The notes beneath the pieces were generated by a model. That model was given only the letters and a program-made list of their open reading frames with translations. It made no database searches and was not told the origin of the DNA. A stretch of 35,938 bases of DNA from Bacteroidia bacterium. GTDB taxonomy: Bacteria; Bacteroidota; Bacteroidia; Flavobacteriales; Flavobacteriaceae. The DNA is taken from the NCBI GenBank assembly GCA_030429955.1, contig JAUIGO010000029.1:1-35938 (forward strand), read 5' to 3'. A program made the position numbers and the translations under genes. Below are positions 24,993 through 33,703 of this stretch, piece by piece. How positions within the stretch are numbered: position 1 is the stretch's first letter; each line of letters opens with the position of its first letter.

Positions 24993-25922
24993 ATGAAAGG
25001 ACCACTTTTTTATTCTAAAATATTACTTTTTGGAGAGTATGGAATCATCAAAGATTCTAAGGGACTTTCTATTCCGTATAGCTTTTATAATGGTGCTTTG
25101 AAGATGGACGAAAACCCATCTCCAGAAGCGTTAAAATCGAATGCCAACTTAAAAGCTTTTGTTAAATATTTAGAAACTATTGACGCTGAGTTAGTCACTT
25201 TTGATTTTGACACTCTTAAAGCTGATGTTGAAGCCGGTATGTATTTTGACTCTTCAATTCCTCAAGGTTATGGTGTTGGAAGTAGTGGTGCTTTAGTTGC
25301 TGCAATTTATGATAAATACGCTTTTGATAAGATTACGGTTCTAGAAAACTTAACGAGAGAAAAGCTTTTAAAATTAAAAAGTATCTTTTCTGAAATGGAG
25401 TCTTTTTTCCATGGAAAATCATCTGGTTTAGATCCTTTAAACAGTTATTTAAGCATTCCAATTCTTATCAATTCTAAAGATAATATTGAAGCCACAGGAA
25501 TTCCTTCTCAGCAAAGTACTGGAAAAGGCGCTGTGTTTTTATTAGATAGTGGTATAATTGGTGAAACTGCACCAATGGTTGGCATTTTTATGGAAAACAT
25601 GAAACAAGAAGGCTTTCGTAAAATGTTAAAAAACCAATTTATAAAACATACAGACGCTTGTGTAGACGATTTCTTAAAGGGAGATATAAAATCGCTCTTT
25701 AGAAATACAAAGCAATTGTCTAAAGTTGTTTTAAATCATTTCAAACCAATGATTCCTCAAAATTTTCATGAGTTATGGAAAAAAGGTCTTGAAACCAACG
25801 ACTACTACTTGAAACTTTGTGGCTCTGGTGGTGGAGGCTATATTTTAGGTTTTACTGAAGATATGGAACGTGCTCAAAAATCACTTTCAGATTATAAATT
25901 AGAAGTGGTTTACAATTTTTAA
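24993..25922 (+). CDS. Mevalonate kinase-like GHMP kinase
   Basis: This 309-residue protein has the GHMP kinase layout: N-terminal KILLFGEYGII (9-19), the phosphate loop PQGYGVGSSGALVAA (90-104), the HGKSSGLDPL segment with its catalytic Asp, and a C-terminal glycine loop CGSGGGGYILGF. These match Bacteroidota mevalonate kinases, which phosphorylate mevalonate with ATP early in isoprenoid synthesis. Its place next to diphosphomevalonate decarboxylase supports this. The usual phosphomevalonate kinase gene is not in the window. A hairpin repeat lies in the 54-base gap before the next gene. Confidence 0.85.
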   Translation: MKGPLFYSKILLFGEYGIIKDSKGLSIPYSFYNGALKMDENPSPEALKSNANLKAFVKYLETIDAELVTFDFDTLKADVEAGMYFDSSIPQGYGVGSSGALVAAIYDKYAFDKITVLENLTREKLLKLKSIFSEMESFFHGKSSGLDPLNSYLSIPILINSKDNIEATGIPSQQSTGKGAVFLLDSGIIGETAPMVGIFMENMKQEGFRKMLKNQFIKHTDACVDDFLKGDIKSLFRNTKQLSKVVLNHFKPMIPQNFHELWKKGLETNDYYLKLCGSGGGGYILGFTEDMERAQKSLSDYKLEVVYNF

Positions 25923-25932
25923 ATACTTTTCT

Positions 25933-25960
25933 GTCACTCTGAGCGCAGTCGAAGAGTCTC
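25933..25960 (+). repeat. Intergenic hairpin repeat, reference copy
   Basis: Stem ACTCT (25936-25940) and AGAGT (25953-25957) enclose the loop GAGCGCAGTCGA. The loop equals that of the copies within mvaD, while the stem bases differ yet remain paired. It lies between the kinase and prenyltransferase genes. Confidence 0.8.
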
Positions 25961-25976
25961 ACTTTATTATAGATAT

Positions 25977-26882
25977 ATGTTGACTCGAAAACACAAACAC
26001 ATCTTGGTTAAGTTTTTTAGCATGTTTTCTGTGGTTAGAGGTTACAATATTTTGGTTATTGTTCTTGCTCAATACCTAACATCCATTTACATTTTAGCTC
26101 ATGATAAACCTCTGAAACATGTTGTTTTTGATTTGAATTTACTAATGATTGTTTTAGCGTCTTCTGCAACAATTGCTGGAGGCTATATCATCAATAATTT
26201 TTACGATTCAGAAAAGGATTTAATCAATCGTCCTCAAAAGTCAATGTTAGATCGATTGGTAAGTCAAAACACCAAACTGGTATTTTATTTTGTGCTTAAT
26301 TTTATTGCAGTTATCATGGCAAGTTATGTATCATTCAGAGCTGTGATTTTCTTTTCTGCCTACATTTTCGCCATTTGGTTTTACTCACATAAGCTTAAAA
26401 AATTACCAATAATTGGGAATCTAACGTCAGCCATATTAACCATTACACCATTTTTCGCGGTTTTTATTTATTACAAGAACTTTGAAACAGTCATTTTTGT
26501 TCATGCCATGTTTTTGTTCCTCATATTGTCTATGCGTGAGTTGACCAAAGACCTCGAAAATATTAAAGGTGATTTGGCATTAAATTATAAAACCATACCT
26601 ATTGTTTATGGTGAAAAAACATCAAAAATAATGTTAACCATTTTGACGGTTTTAACTTTGATTCCAGCATATTTTTTAATTTTTAAATTCAATATTGGTA
26701 GAATGAATTACTTCTTCTATCTCAGTATCGCGCTCCTTGTTTTGTTTTTGTTATTACTTCAAAAATCAAATAACAAGTCGCAGTATTTAATACTTCATAA
26801 TATTCTGAAGTTTATTATTGTTGCTGGTGTTTTTAGTATTGTTCTAATTGATGTAAATTTACTTTTAAATCGAATTTTGTAA
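25977..26882 (+). CDS. UbiA-family prenyltransferase
   Basis: This 301-residue polytopic membrane protein has about eight or nine hydrophobic segments. The first Asp-rich motif NNFYDSEKD (73-81) and the second, KDLENIKGD near residue 190-200, bind the Mg-diphosphate of a prenyl donor. Family members attach a prenyl chain to a quinone precursor, haem or glycerol phosphate. In Bacteroidota such proteins next to mevalonate genes are often labelled geranylgeranylglycerol-phosphate geranylgeranyltransferase-like, but the acceptor cannot be read here. The stop overlaps the nitrilase start by one base (TAATG), so the two are translated together. It follows the mevalonate kinase-like gene by 54 bases. 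Confidence 0.88.
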   Translation: MLTRKHKHILVKFFSMFSVVRGYNILVIVLAQYLTSIYILAHDKPLKHVVFDLNLLMIVLASSATIAGGYIINNFYDSEKDLINRPQKSMLDRLVSQNTKLVFYFVLNFIAVIMASYVSFRAVIFFSAYIFAIWFYSHKLKKLPIIGNLTSAILTITPFFAVFIYYKNFETVIFVHAMFLFLILSMRELTKDLENIKGDLALNYKTIPIVYGEKTSKIMLTILTVLTLIPAYFLIFKFNIGRMNYFFYLSIALLVLFLLLLQKSNNKSQYLILHNILKFIIVAGVFSIVLIDVNLLLNRIL

Positions 26883-27832
26883 TGGAAAACACTTTAAAAA
26901 TTGCAATGGCTCAAATTGCTCCTGTTTGGTTAAACAAGGCCGAAACCATCAAAAAAGTGGAGCAATATATTAAAGATGCTGCAAAAGAAAAATGTGAATT
27001 AATTGTTTTTGGCGAAGGCTTAATTCCGGGCTATCCGTTTTGGTTGGCATTAACTGGAGGAGCAGAATGGGACAAAAAAGTGAATAAAGAATTACACAGA
27101 CATTATGTAGCGAATTCCATTACTATTGAAAATGGCGATTTAAACTCCATTTGTCAATTGGCAAAAAAACATAAAATGGCTGTGTATTTAGGTGTTATTG
27201 AACGACCATTAGATCGAGGTGGACACAGTGTTTATGCATCGTTAGTTTACATTAATCAAAAAGGAGAGATAAAATCAGTACATAGAAAACTGCAGCCTAC
27301 TTATGACGAACGCTTAACGTGGTCTCCTGGAGATGGCAATGGTTTGCAAGTACATTCTTTAAAACAATTTACAGTTGGAGGCTTAAACTGTTGGGAAAAC
27401 TGGATGCCTTTACCAAGAACTGCACTTTATGGTTTAGGAGAAAATTTACATATTGCTGTTTGGCCTGGAAGTGACCACAACACTAAGGATATTACACGTT
27501 TTATTGCAAGGGAATCGCGTTCTTATGTGGTGTCTGTTTCAAGTTTGATGAACAAGGAAGACTTTCCAAAAGATACGCCACATTTAAGTGAAATACTCAA
27601 AGAGGCTCCAAATGTTCTATCTAATGGAGGCAGTTGTATTGCTGGTCCTGATGGCGAATGGATCATTGAGCCAGTGATTAATAAGGAAGGATTAATCATT
27701 AAAACCATCGATTTTAATCGAGTGTATGAAGAACGTCAAAACTTTGATCCAGTTGGACATTATTCACGTCCAGATGTCACAAAATTAACGGTTAACAGAA
27801 CACGTCAATCAACGACAGAATATTTCGAATAA
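26882..27832 (+). CDS. Nitrilase-type carbon-nitrogen hydrolase
   Basis: This 316-residue cytosolic protein has the nitrilase triad: Glu45 (FGEGLIPGYPFW), Lys136 (HRKLQPTYDERL) and Cys170 (NCWENWMPLPR). The CWEN-MPL signature and the GYPFW segment point to the true nitrilase branch, which converts nitriles to acids plus ammonia, rather than the amidases. The physiological substrate is unknown. It is coupled by a TAATG overlap to the prenyltransferase, a context that suggests either an isoprenoid-linked substrate or chance co-transcription. The length is slightly below that of typical nitrilases. Confidence 0.9.
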   Translation: MENTLKIAMAQIAPVWLNKAETIKKVEQYIKDAAKEKCELIVFGEGLIPGYPFWLALTGGAEWDKKVNKELHRHYVANSITIENGDLNSICQLAKKHKMAVYLGVIERPLDRGGHSVYASLVYINQKGEIKSVHRKLQPTYDERLTWSPGDGNGLQVHSLKQFTVGGLNCWENWMPLPRTALYGLGENLHIAVWPGSDHNTKDITRFIARESRSYVVSVSSLMNKEDFPKDTPHLSEILKEAPNVLSNGGSCIAGPDGEWIIEPVINKEGLIIKTIDFNRVYEERQNFDPVGHYSRPDVTKLTVNRTRQSTTEYFE

Positions 27833-27847
27833 TGTGAACTAATGTAT

Positions 27848-27855
27848 TACCTTTG
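27848..27855 (+). promoter_or_regulatory. -7 promoter element of the pseudouridine synthase gene
   Basis: TACCTTTG matches TAnnTTTG exactly and ends 17 bases before the ATG at 27873, which supports that start. Confidence 0.55.
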
Positions 27856-27872
27856 CCAAAAAATTAGTCATC

Positions 27873-28748
27873 ATGAGCAGACAGCAAGGGAGTAGCGGAA
27901 AAGGAAAATCTTCAGGTAGAAGTTTTAAGAATGCAAAGAATACTGCTTCAAGCAGAAGCAATACTAATGCTAAAGGCAAAAGCTTTGCTAGAGGGAATGC
28001 TCCCTTCAAGAAAAAGGTTACTACTCCAAAAGCGTCAAACCCTAACGAAATACGTCTAAATAAATATATTTCCAACTCTGGTATTTGCTCACGTCGTGAA
28101 GCTGATGAACACATTGCTATTGGTTTGGTAACTGTAAATGGTAAGGTGATAACCGAAATGGGTTATAAAGTAAAACTGGATGATGAAGTACGTTATGATG
28201 GACAACGCGTTAATCCAGAAAAAAAGGCTTACGTTTTATTAAACAAACCTAAAGGCTTTGCAACCACTACAAGTGAAGGTAAGGGTCGAACAGTAATGGA
28301 TTTGGTAGCCAATGCAACGAGTTCTCGTATTAAACCCATTGGAAGATTAGGAAGAAACTCAACAGGTTTGTTGCTGTTTACTAACGACGAAAGTATTCAC
28401 GAAAAATTTACCAATTCAAAAAATGGCGTATCGCGTTTGTTTCAAATAGAACTTGATAAAAACCTAAAATACGAAGACCTTAAGCAAATCAAAGACGGCT
28501 TTAAAATAGATGGCAAACTAATTTCTGTTGAGGATATTAGCTACATTGATGGTGCACCAAAAAAAGAAATTGGTTTAAAAATCAAAAACACAGGAAATAC
28601 CATTATCAGAACTATTTTTGAGCATTTTAATTATGATCTCATTAAAGTAGATTGTGTTATGATTGCTGAAATGACCAAAAAAGATATACCACGTGGTCAT
28701 TGGAAACATTTAACAGAGCAAGAAGTAAATAATTTGAAGATGCTTTAA
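27873..28748 (+). CDS. RsuA/RluB-family pseudouridine synthase lacking the usual catalytic Asp
   Basis: This 291-residue protein has a basic, Ser/Lys/Gly-rich leader (1-55), an S4 RNA-binding domain (RLNKYISNSGICSRREADEHI, from 61) and a synthase domain starting at VLLNKPKGF (121-129). The family's catalytic motif is GRLDxxTxGLLLLTND. Here it reads GRLGRNSTGLLLFTND, so the Asp position is Gly160, with the codon GGA clearly in frame. The rest of the motif is intact. Active family members isomerise uridine in 23S or 16S rRNA. This one may be inactive as a synthase and serve as an RNA-binding or assembly factor, or belong to a Bacteroidota subfamily using another residue. Confidence 0.88.
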   Translation: MSRQQGSSGKGKSSGRSFKNAKNTASSRSNTNAKGKSFARGNAPFKKKVTTPKASNPNEIRLNKYISNSGICSRREADEHIAIGLVTVNGKVITEMGYKVKLDDEVRYDGQRVNPEKKAYVLLNKPKGFATTTSEGKGRTVMDLVANATSSRIKPIGRLGRNSTGLLLFTNDESIHEKFTNSKNGVSRLFQIELDKNLKYEDLKQIKDGFKIDGKLISVEDISYIDGAPKKEIGLKIKNTGNTIIRTIFEHFNYDLIKVDCVMIAEMTKKDIPRGHWKHLTEQEVNNLKML

Positions 28749-28766
28749 GTTATTAGAAGTATTATT

Positions 28767-29132
28767 CTAAATATCTCGTAATATTTTTTCCATCTTTCTG
28801 CCTTTCGCTAATTCATCAACTAACTTATCTAAATATCTTACTTGTTGTGTTAAAGGGCTCTTTATTTCTTCAATTCGATATCCACAAATCATACCTTTTA
28901 TAAGGTGAGCATTTGTGTTTAGTTTTGCTTTTTTAAAGAATGTTTCAAAGGTTACATTCTCATCGATGAGTTCTTGTAGTTTATGTTTATCAAAACCTGT
29001 TAGCCACTCAATCACTTGATGTAATTCTTCTTTTGTTCTATTTTTCTTCTCAACTTTTGTGATGTAATGCGGATAAACTGAAGCAAATTTCATTTCTGCA
29101 ATACGTTTGTCATGTTCTGGTGTTGTTTTCAT
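28767..29132 (-). CDS. DUF2200 protein
   Basis: This 121-residue cytosolic protein matches DUF2200 across its length, from RIAEMKFASVYPHYITKVEKKNRTKEELHQVIEWLTGF through the C-terminal helices. Length is normal. No activity is known for the family. It converges on the pseudouridine synthase gene with an 18-base gap holding a six-pair AT-rich hairpin, and diverges from the channel gene across 184 bases that hold no gene I can see. Confidence 0.88.
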   Translation of the reverse strand: MKTTPEHDKRIAEMKFASVYPHYITKVEKKNRTKEELHQVIEWLTGFDKHKLQELIDENVTFETFFKKAKLNTNAHLIKGMICGYRIEEIKSPLTQQVRYLDKLVDELAKGRKMEKILRDI

Positions 29133-29316
29133 ACCATATTTTTATACTGTTTTATCAAATTATAATGTCACTTTTCAGTTTAAGAATAAAGATAAGTGAA
29201 ATGAACTAAACTTTAAGCTTAGCTCTTAACTGTTAATTTTTATATTTAATAATCAAGTAAATAGCTGTGAAGCTATATTATTTAAACTACCTTATAAAAA
29301 ATGAACTAAAAATGAA

Positions 29317-30165
29317 ATGGAAACACTAAATCAAATTTTAGAATTTGAAATCTTCACTTTTGGTACCTATACATTACAAGTCGCCCAAGTAACCAGTATA
29401 TTAATCATCATAATCGTTACTAAAGCAATACTATGGATTATTAAGAAAGCATTTTTCCGAAAAAATAAATCCAGAAAAATAGATACTGGAAGCACCTACG
29501 CTTTATTGAAAATTATTAGATAAGTGGTTTGGGTAATTGCCATTGCATTGGTGTTAGAGTCTATTGGCATTAAAGTCACTTTATTATTAGCAGGTTCAGC
29601 TGCATTATTGGTGGGTATTGGTCTAGGATTACAACAGACATTTAACGATGTAATCTCTGGTATTATATTGCTTTCAGAGCGCTCTATAGAGGTGGGTGAT
29701 GTTTTAGAAATTGATAGTGATGTTGTAATAATTGAAAGTATAGGTTTAAGGACTTCCAAAGCAATGAATAGGGATGATATTTCTATTATAATCCCAAATT
29801 CATTGATAACTACTAGTAAGGTAATAAATTGGAGTCATCAATCACATCAAACCCGTTTTAAGATTAATGTTGGTGTAGCTTATGGAAGTGATGTTGACTT
29901 CGTGATTAAGATTTTAGAAGAAAGTGCGTTTGAGCATTCCGAAATACAAAACAAGAAGTTGATTGAGGCACGATTATTAAACTTTGGCAGCTCATCATTA
30001 GATTTTCAGCTTTTATTCTTTAGTGCAAATATTTTTAGAATTGGAAAAATGAAAAGTGATATTAGAAGAAAAATAAATAAAAATTTCACTAAAAACAATA
30101 TAGTAATTGCATTCCCTCAGATAGATATACATCTTAAGTCTAATAGCAGCGAAAAAAGTAAATAG
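29317..30165 (+). pseudogene. MscS-family mechanosensitive channel, interrupted by one in-frame stop
   Basis: The reading frame begins at ATG 29317 and codes for a short N-terminus and a first membrane segment (about 22-45). It then meets TAA at 29521-29523 and continues without frameshift to 30165. The downstream part holds the pore-lining helix GSAALLVGIGLGLQQTFND and the beta domain GIILLSERSIEVGDVLEI typical of small MscS proteins. In homologues the stop position usually carries an aromatic residue (KIIRY or IIKY), so one base change from TAT or TAC explains it. Alternatives are a sequencing error, readthrough, or re-initiation at the GTG right after the stop, which would make a 213-residue protein lacking the first helix. 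About 280 residues intact is typical for the family. Confidence 0.85.
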
Positions 30166-30177
30166 TAGTAACGATTT

Positions 30178-31353
30178 CTATTTCAAAAGTTCATCTAGAA
30201 CAGCAAAGGCTTCTTCGCCATTACCAACAAATCTGTGAAGGATTTTGCCTTCTGGATTTACAATAAATTTGGTTGGAAAACCAGCAACATTAAACTTAAA
30301 CACAAAATTGGCATCACCTTTCCCATCCATTAAATGTGTCCAAGTGTAACCTTTTGGCGTTATAAATTTGTCAATCTTGTCTTTGGTGTCACCTTGGTTT
30401 ACTCCTAAAACAGTTAATTTGTCTTTATACTTTTCTTGGTATGCTTTTACTTTTGGCATTTCTTCAATGCAAGGACCACACCATGTTCCCCAAAAATCAA
30501 TTAAAACATATTTGCCTTTTAGTGAATTAAACTCAAATGGTTCCCCTGAAAATGTTTCTTTGGTTGTAAAATTTTCAATGTTTTTGCCTATTAAAGTAGC
30601 TTCAATACCTTTAACTCGTGTGGCTACTTCTTGATAGTACCTGTAATCCTTCAATTTAGTATCAAAAGCTTTAAACGCAGCAATAGCTTCATCGTTTTCA
30701 ATCTGACTTCGCAGCATCATATCAGATAAATACCATGCAGCTGCTTCAGATTTTGGATGTGACATCACAAACTCCTTTTTTAATGTAACCACTTGCTCAT
30801 TTAATATAGCAATAGAGTCTTCAATGGTTTTGTATCTAGCATCACTTTCATTCAATAACTCTTTTTCCAACATATAGTTAACAGATGTGTTCATTAAAGG
30901 AAAAATCTTTTTGTTTATTGATGCTAAATCATCGCTGGCTTTTGTTCCTGTAGGGTAAGCATTTATAAAATCTGTGACTTCGCCTTTAAACTCTATCTCA
31001 TCGCCTGGACTTGCCAAAAATGCGAACTGAGATGATTTTGCAGGATAATAGCCACCACTTTGTGTTGTTTTTATAGTGCTTTCTACATTTGGCCAAAGAA
31101 AGAAAAATGTGGGTTCAGTTATTTTTCCTGTATGAGAGAAATGTTCATTTTCAACAAAGATAGAATCCCAAACCCTTTTGCCAGTTTCATCATTAAAAGA
31201 ATAGGTCATGAATTTAGTGTCTAATCCTTTTATTGTTCCTGAAACTGTATAAGAATTCGCAATAGCTGGTTCTGTTTTTTGGTCTTGTTTGCAAGAACAG
31301 AATAGTATTATGATTAATAAAAACCTGCTAATATAAGTGACTCCCTTTTTCAT
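30178..31353 (-). CDS. TlpA-like thiol-disulfide oxidoreductase lipoprotein with DUF4369 domain
   Basis: This 391-residue exported protein has a lipoprotein signal (FCSC, Cys21). A DUF4369-type beta domain spans about 35-130, a helical linker 140-255, and a thioredoxin-like domain follows with WGTWCGPC (Cys292 and Cys295), VLGVNQGD and the cis-Pro segment GFPTKF. The CxxC motif should exchange disulfides in the periplasm or on the outer-membrane surface. This DUF4369 plus redoxin layout is frequent in Bacteroidota. It starts three bases after the penicillin-acylase gene ends, so the two are one transcript, though no shared substrate is apparent. Confidence 0.92.
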   Translation of the reverse strand: MKKGVTYISRFLLIIILFCSCKQDQKTEPAIANSYTVSGTIKGLDTKFMTYSFNDETGKRVWDSIFVENEHFSHTGKITEPTFFFLWPNVESTIKTTQSGGYYPAKSSQFAFLASPGDEIEFKGEVTDFINAYPTGTKASDDLASINKKIFPLMNTSVNYMLEKELLNESDARYKTIEDSIAILNEQVVTLKKEFVMSHPKSEAAAWYLSDMMLRSQIENDEAIAAFKAFDTKLKDYRYYQEVATRVKGIEATLIGKNIENFTTKETFSGEPFEFNSLKGKYVLIDFWGTWCGPCIEEMPKVKAYQEKYKDKLTVLGVNQGDTKDKIDKFITPKGYTWTHLMDGKGDANFVFKFNVAGFPTKFIVNPEGKILHRFVGNGEEAFAVLDELLK

Positions 31354-31356
31354 AGA

Positions 31357-33555
31357 TTATTGCTGTATGTCTCCTGGATGATACTTTGCTTCTGCACGTT
31401 TTTCAACATCTTCTCTGTAATAAGCAACCTCTTTAAACTCACCATCTGCATAACGCTGTGCTTGATCATCAAAATGTGGCGAAGCTGGATTTCCGCTTTG
31501 TCCACCAGCCAACATAGATTTAGCTTTTACCTTATCGCCAAACTCAACAACTGCTACAAAACTGTTTCCTGAAGTTCCATACTGTCTTTTAGTATTCTCT
31601 CCAAACCTAGCTCCAAATGAAGCCAAAGCACCCCAAGAACTTGAAGCCATGCCAACTGGAAGGCTAGGTTTTGCATCATCAAATTCCTGAAAAATTTCGC
31701 CATCGTTTCTTTGGTAACGATTAAATTCTCCCCAAGGTGTTTGCCATGAACCAAAATCTTCTTTTAATTTATTTAAAGCGATTTCAAATATTTCTAAACG
31801 CTCATTAGGATTAGAGGTTTTACTCATATAATCAAATTGTCCTAATCTGGTTATTCGTTTATTACCTTCCATAGCAGGAATTTTACCTGACTTATAATAG
31901 GCATTTATATAAAACTGTGCCAAGGTCATTCCTACTGAACTTTCAGATACTCTAAAGTCCCATTCTTTTAATAAGTTGATGGCGTCTTTAGCTTCTTGTG
32001 TTTTTACTGGAGCTTTTGCAGCAGCATCCAACAAACCACTAATTAGCAAATCCGCTCCTGGCAAATAAGTATCGTAAGCCAGTTCAATTAAGGAATCCAG
32101 TGTTAAATCTTCAGCTTTTGTAAGTAATGGAATGGCATGCATGCCTCTGAAGTTCTCTGGGAAAGAGGTCATATAATTTGGGTAATCTTCACGCTTTGGG
32201 CTATATTCAGCTGCACTTGTAAAAGGTGTAGAGTTACAGTTTTGTATCCAGCCATTTGGTGGATTTAGTACTAGAATATTATCTTCTAAAGGATGCAATC
32301 CATCCCAATCTGTTTCCGGATTGCTGCCATCAACTGGTTGGCTATAGTCAAATTTCTCATTTCTTTTTGGTATAAAGTTGCCATGATAGTAGGCAATAGT
32401 ACCATCTGCATCAGCATAAACCGTATTGTTAGATGAGTTGGTTCTTATGTTCATCATTTCATAAAACTCTTTATGATTTGATTTTTTGGTTCTCGTAAAA
32501 GACTGCTCCAAAGCTTTTACTGGACTCCACATTAATGCTGTTGCAACCCATTTGTCATCATTGGCATGTGTAATTGGGCCATGATGCGTTCTATACGTCA
32601 TAAAAGTTTTTTCTTTAAAGCCATCTTCACTCTTATATTTTAAAGTCACTTCCATGGAGTCAATAGAACGTAATTCTTCCCCATATTTATAAGACAATTT
32701 CGAGCCATCTTTAACAATAGTTTCTTCAAACTCATCAATAATATCAGTGCCTGTTGAAGTATGCATCCAACCGGTTTTTTCATTAAATCCTTGATATACA
32801 AAAAACTGCCCCCAAGTCACGGCTCCATAAGCATTTAAGCCTTCTTCACTCACAACATGTACTTCACCACGAAAAAAGAATGACGTATGCGGATTAATAA
32901 GCAACATGGCATCACCAGATTTTGTTTTGCTGCCAGCAATGGCAAAACCGTTGGATCCTCTTGGCTCATCATCTTTCAATCGGATTAGACCATCGTTAAT
33001 AGCGACTCTATCATCAGTTGTTTTGTCATAAAATTCTTTTATTTTTCTAGTAGAAACGCTTTCAATATCACCACCAATAGAGCCTTCGCTAAAATACATT
33101 GGCATCCAAGGTTCAAAACGAGTTAATAATTTTGGTTGAACCTCAGAATTTTTATGTAAATAATAATTGATGCCATCAGCGAAAGCAATACACAATTCTT
33201 GAAGCCATTTAGGACTATTGTTGTAGTTTTCAATTGCCTCATCTTTAGTCATGTAAAGATTAGCGCGTAAATCGCTATACAAGGATTCTTCGCCTTCTAC
33301 TTCAGCTAGTCGTCCAATTGCCCAAATATAATTTCGTTCTACACGATTAAAATCATCTTCACATTGTGCATAGAGTAATCCAAAAACAGCATCGGCATCA
33401 GTTTTCCCATAGATGTGAGGCACTCCAAAATTGTCCCTAATTATCTCTGTATTTTCAGCGCGTTGTTGCCAACGTTGTTCTTCAGCAGTAAGAGATTTTT
33501 CGTTTTTGCAGCTTACAAGAAGTGTGATAAATAATATTAAAAATAAACTATTCAT
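31357..33555 (-). CDS. Penicillin-acylase-family Ntn hydrolase lipoprotein
   Basis: This 732-residue lipoprotein (LVSC, Cys16) has the penicillin amidase/acylase layout: an alpha-subunit segment beginning EIIRDNFGVPHIYGKTDADAVFG, a linker, and the beta subunit starting at Ser201 in RGSNGFAIAG. In this family the precursor cuts itself before that Ser (after Gly200), making it the N-terminal nucleophile. Downstream motifs GVTWGQFFVYQGFNEKTGWMHTST and a DADGTIAYYHG-type segment also match. Members hydrolyse amide bonds of N-acyl amino acids, acyl-homoserine lactones or beta-lactam side chains; the natural substrate here is unknown. The C-terminus ends HPGDIQQ, near the family norm. It leads an operon with the TlpA-like gene. 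Confidence 0.93.
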   Translation of the reverse strand: MNSLFLILFITLLVSCKNEKSLTAEEQRWQQRAENTEIIRDNFGVPHIYGKTDADAVFGLLYAQCEDDFNRVERNYIWAIGRLAEVEGEESLYSDLRANLYMTKDEAIENYNNSPKWLQELCIAFADGINYYLHKNSEVQPKLLTRFEPWMPMYFSEGSIGGDIESVSTRKIKEFYDKTTDDRVAINDGLIRLKDDEPRGSNGFAIAGSKTKSGDAMLLINPHTSFFFRGEVHVVSEEGLNAYGAVTWGQFFVYQGFNEKTGWMHTSTGTDIIDEFEETIVKDGSKLSYKYGEELRSIDSMEVTLKYKSEDGFKEKTFMTYRTHHGPITHANDDKWVATALMWSPVKALEQSFTRTKKSNHKEFYEMMNIRTNSSNNTVYADADGTIAYYHGNFIPKRNEKFDYSQPVDGSNPETDWDGLHPLEDNILVLNPPNGWIQNCNSTPFTSAAEYSPKREDYPNYMTSFPENFRGMHAIPLLTKAEDLTLDSLIELAYDTYLPGADLLISGLLDAAAKAPVKTQEAKDAINLLKEWDFRVSESSVGMTLAQFYINAYYKSGKIPAMEGNKRITRLGQFDYMSKTSNPNERLEIFEIALNKLKEDFGSWQTPWGEFNRYQRNDGEIFQEFDDAKPSLPVGMASSSWGALASFGARFGENTKRQYGTSGNSFVAVVEFGDKVKAKSMLAGGQSGNPASPHFDDQAQRYADGEFKEVAYYREDVEKRAEAKYHPGDIQQ

Positions 33556-33650
33556 AATGTTTTCTTTTGGTGGTTTTAGAATAAAATTAATGAAGATTCT
33601 AAGCGCGAACTAAGATAATTTAATTTTTTAGAAACTCAACTATCATTTTG

Positions 33651-33681
33651 TTGTACAAACTCAAAAGGTTGTGTACTTTTG
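33651..33681 (+). promoter_or_regulatory. Bacteroidota promoter of the inorganic pyrophosphatase gene
   Basis: TTG at 33651-33653 and TACTTTTG at 33674-33681 are 20 bases apart, the expected spacing of the -33 and -7 elements. The -7 element ends 22 bases before the start codon. This is the most complete promoter in the window. Confidence 0.7.
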
Positions 33682-33703
33682 CAGCCCTTAAAAATTTGAA
33701 GTT

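Noticed and set aside
28753..28770. Hairpin TTAGAA-GTATTA-TTCTAA between the convergent pseudouridine synthase and DUF2200 genes, considered as a bidirectional terminator
   Set aside because: Only six AT-rich pairs and no T tract; too weak to call.
29261..29276. Hairpin ATAGCT-GTGA-AGCTAT upstream of the channel gene, considered as a riboswitch or terminator
   Set aside because: Single short stem with no T run, no further conserved structure, and in a very AT-rich gap.
29524..30165. Separate 213-residue channel gene starting at GTG right after the TAA
   Set aside because: The upstream 68 codons encode the matching N-terminus of the same protein family in the same frame, so a single interrupted gene is the simpler reading; kept as an alternative in the pseudogene entry.
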